Part shown: positions 49,223 through 49,530 of the stretch, piece by piece
How positions within the stretch are numbered: the first letter of the stretch is position 1
How the letters are laid out: each line of letters opens with the position of its first letter
Assembly (NCBI RefSeq): GCF_013002705.1
Contig: NZ_JABEND010000016.1
Coordinates: 1 to 49,530 of the forward strand
From: Nakamurella aerolata
GTDB lineage: Bacteria; Actinomycetota; Actinomycetes; Mycobacteriales; Nakamurellaceae
Direction: 5' to 3'
DNA length: 49,530 nucleotides
Notes under the pieces: generated by a model
What the model was told of the DNA's origin: nothing
Databases searched by the model: none
The model's input: only the letters and a program-made list of their open reading frames with translations
Made by a program: the position numbers and the translations under genes

Positions 49223-49530
49223 ATGTTGATGCTCAACCGGAAGCCAGTTCAGGTTGGTGCTGCGGGGGTGTCGCATGCGGTGTTCCAACGGTGGCGTACG
49301 GCGTTGGGGGTGCTGGAGCCGGGGTCGGGTTTGGTTGCGCATCTGGAATCCCGCCCGCTGACGGCGGCTTTGGTCGCCGCGCGGGGTGGGTCGCCTACGG
49401 TGCCCGGGCCCTCGACCGGCGCCACAGGCACCGCTCCATCGCCTCGTGGTAGCGCCGCGAGCGATGTCGATACGGCCGACCCCGGCGCCGCTGCATCCGC
49501 GAGTGCCGGCACTGGCGCCCGCCGTGCCGA
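49223..49530 (+). CDS. Start of an unrecognised protein (3' end outside window)
   Basis: From ATG 49223 the frame is open to the window end (102 codons). A ribosome site (AAGGGGG, 49214-49220) lies 2 nt before the ATG, and ATG 49229 gives better spacing. The protein begins MLMLNRKPVQVGAAGVSHAV, then LGVLEPGSGLVAHLESRPLT, and turns into a Ser/Thr/Ala/Gly-rich stretch. Codons ending in T or G are more frequent than in neighbours (GTG-TTC, TTGGGGGTG), hinting at a different origin. The LEPGSGLVA start recalls DUF222/HNH-endonuclease proteins, some of which have SOS boxes, but the sequence shown is too short to assign. I do not name a function. Confidence 0.5.
   Translation, partial: MLMLNRKPVQVGAAGVSHAVFQRWRTALGVLEPGSGLVAHLESRPLTAALVAARGGSPTVPGPSTGATGTAPSPRGSAASDVDTADPGAAASASAGTGARRA

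Noticed and set aside
48520-49452. 310-aa plus-strand frame antisense to ecsC and across the final gene start
   Set aside because: It has no ribosome site or protein signature. The EcsC motifs on the minus strand and the ribosome site at 49214 favour the genes listed.

Overview
The window is very GC-rich and densely packed with genes. Codons mostly end in G or C, GTG starts are frequent, and ATGA/GTGA stop-start overlaps are common. The gene content (PucR, DUF917 proteins, HelR, FBP zinc finger, AzlCD, MT0933-type antitoxin-like proteins) and the block gntR-tyrA / deaminase-associated protein / tadA / tRNA-Ser point to a high-GC actinobacterium, possibly near Nakamurella or the Mycobacteriales. 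No genus can be fixed from sequence alone. The segment looks chromosomal: there is no origin, phage or CRISPR array, and only one scrap of an insertion sequence at the left edge.

Layout. 1-750: the right end of an ISL3-like element, remains of a cut gene, a 5'-less gene fragment and a 53-aa membrane protein. 960-9796: a catabolic cassette of NCS1 permease, hydantoinase/oxoprolinase-type ATPase, three consecutive DUF917 proteins and a PucR regulator, nearly all translationally coupled, followed by a PEP-mutase/isocitrate-lyase-family protein. 10038-11582: an AMP-forming acyl-CoA synthetase. 11597-15781: two related lipoproteins made of a repeated beta-type domain, on either side of a beta-lactamase-fold serine hydrolase. 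15933-20240: an HrpA RNA helicase. 20221-22468: a divergent LysR/MFS pair ending in a terminator embedded in the MFS coding sequence. 22499-24110: two duplicated antitoxin-like small proteins and a glycolipid-binding-like protein. 24314-27919: VOC protein, tyrA, gntR, deaminase-associated protein, tadA and tRNA-Ser(CGA). 27920-29752: a repeat-rich, gene-poor stretch with an FBP zinc-finger protein and a decayed sortase. 29847-32269: an ECF-type sigma factor with a coupled membrane PASTA protein. 32374-39637: gluconate kinase, an Atg22-like MFS protein, a YbhN-like flippase, AzlCD, an AEC transporter, a PPOX/F420 protein, a small conserved protein and a HAD hydrolase. 39690-43980: an HSP90-family ATPase, a TPR-like protein and a lipoprotein in one direction. 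44263-47644: divergent HelR, a DUF985 cupin and a KTSC protein. 48111-49530: an EcsC-family protein and the start of an unrecognised gene behind a palindrome and an SOS-like box.

How the genes work together. The best candidate for a poorly described system is the 960-8923 cassette. Transporter, ATP-dependent ring-opening-type enzyme, three DUF917 paralogues and regulator form one transcription unit and should act on an imported hydantoin-like or thiohydantoin-like ring compound. A second is the HSP90 / TPR-like / lipoprotein unit facing helR. A third is the pair of repeated-domain lipoproteins framing a serine hydrolase. A striking background feature is many short in-frame and intergenic tandem repeats of 6 to 21 nt, suggesting frequent slippage expansion in this genome.
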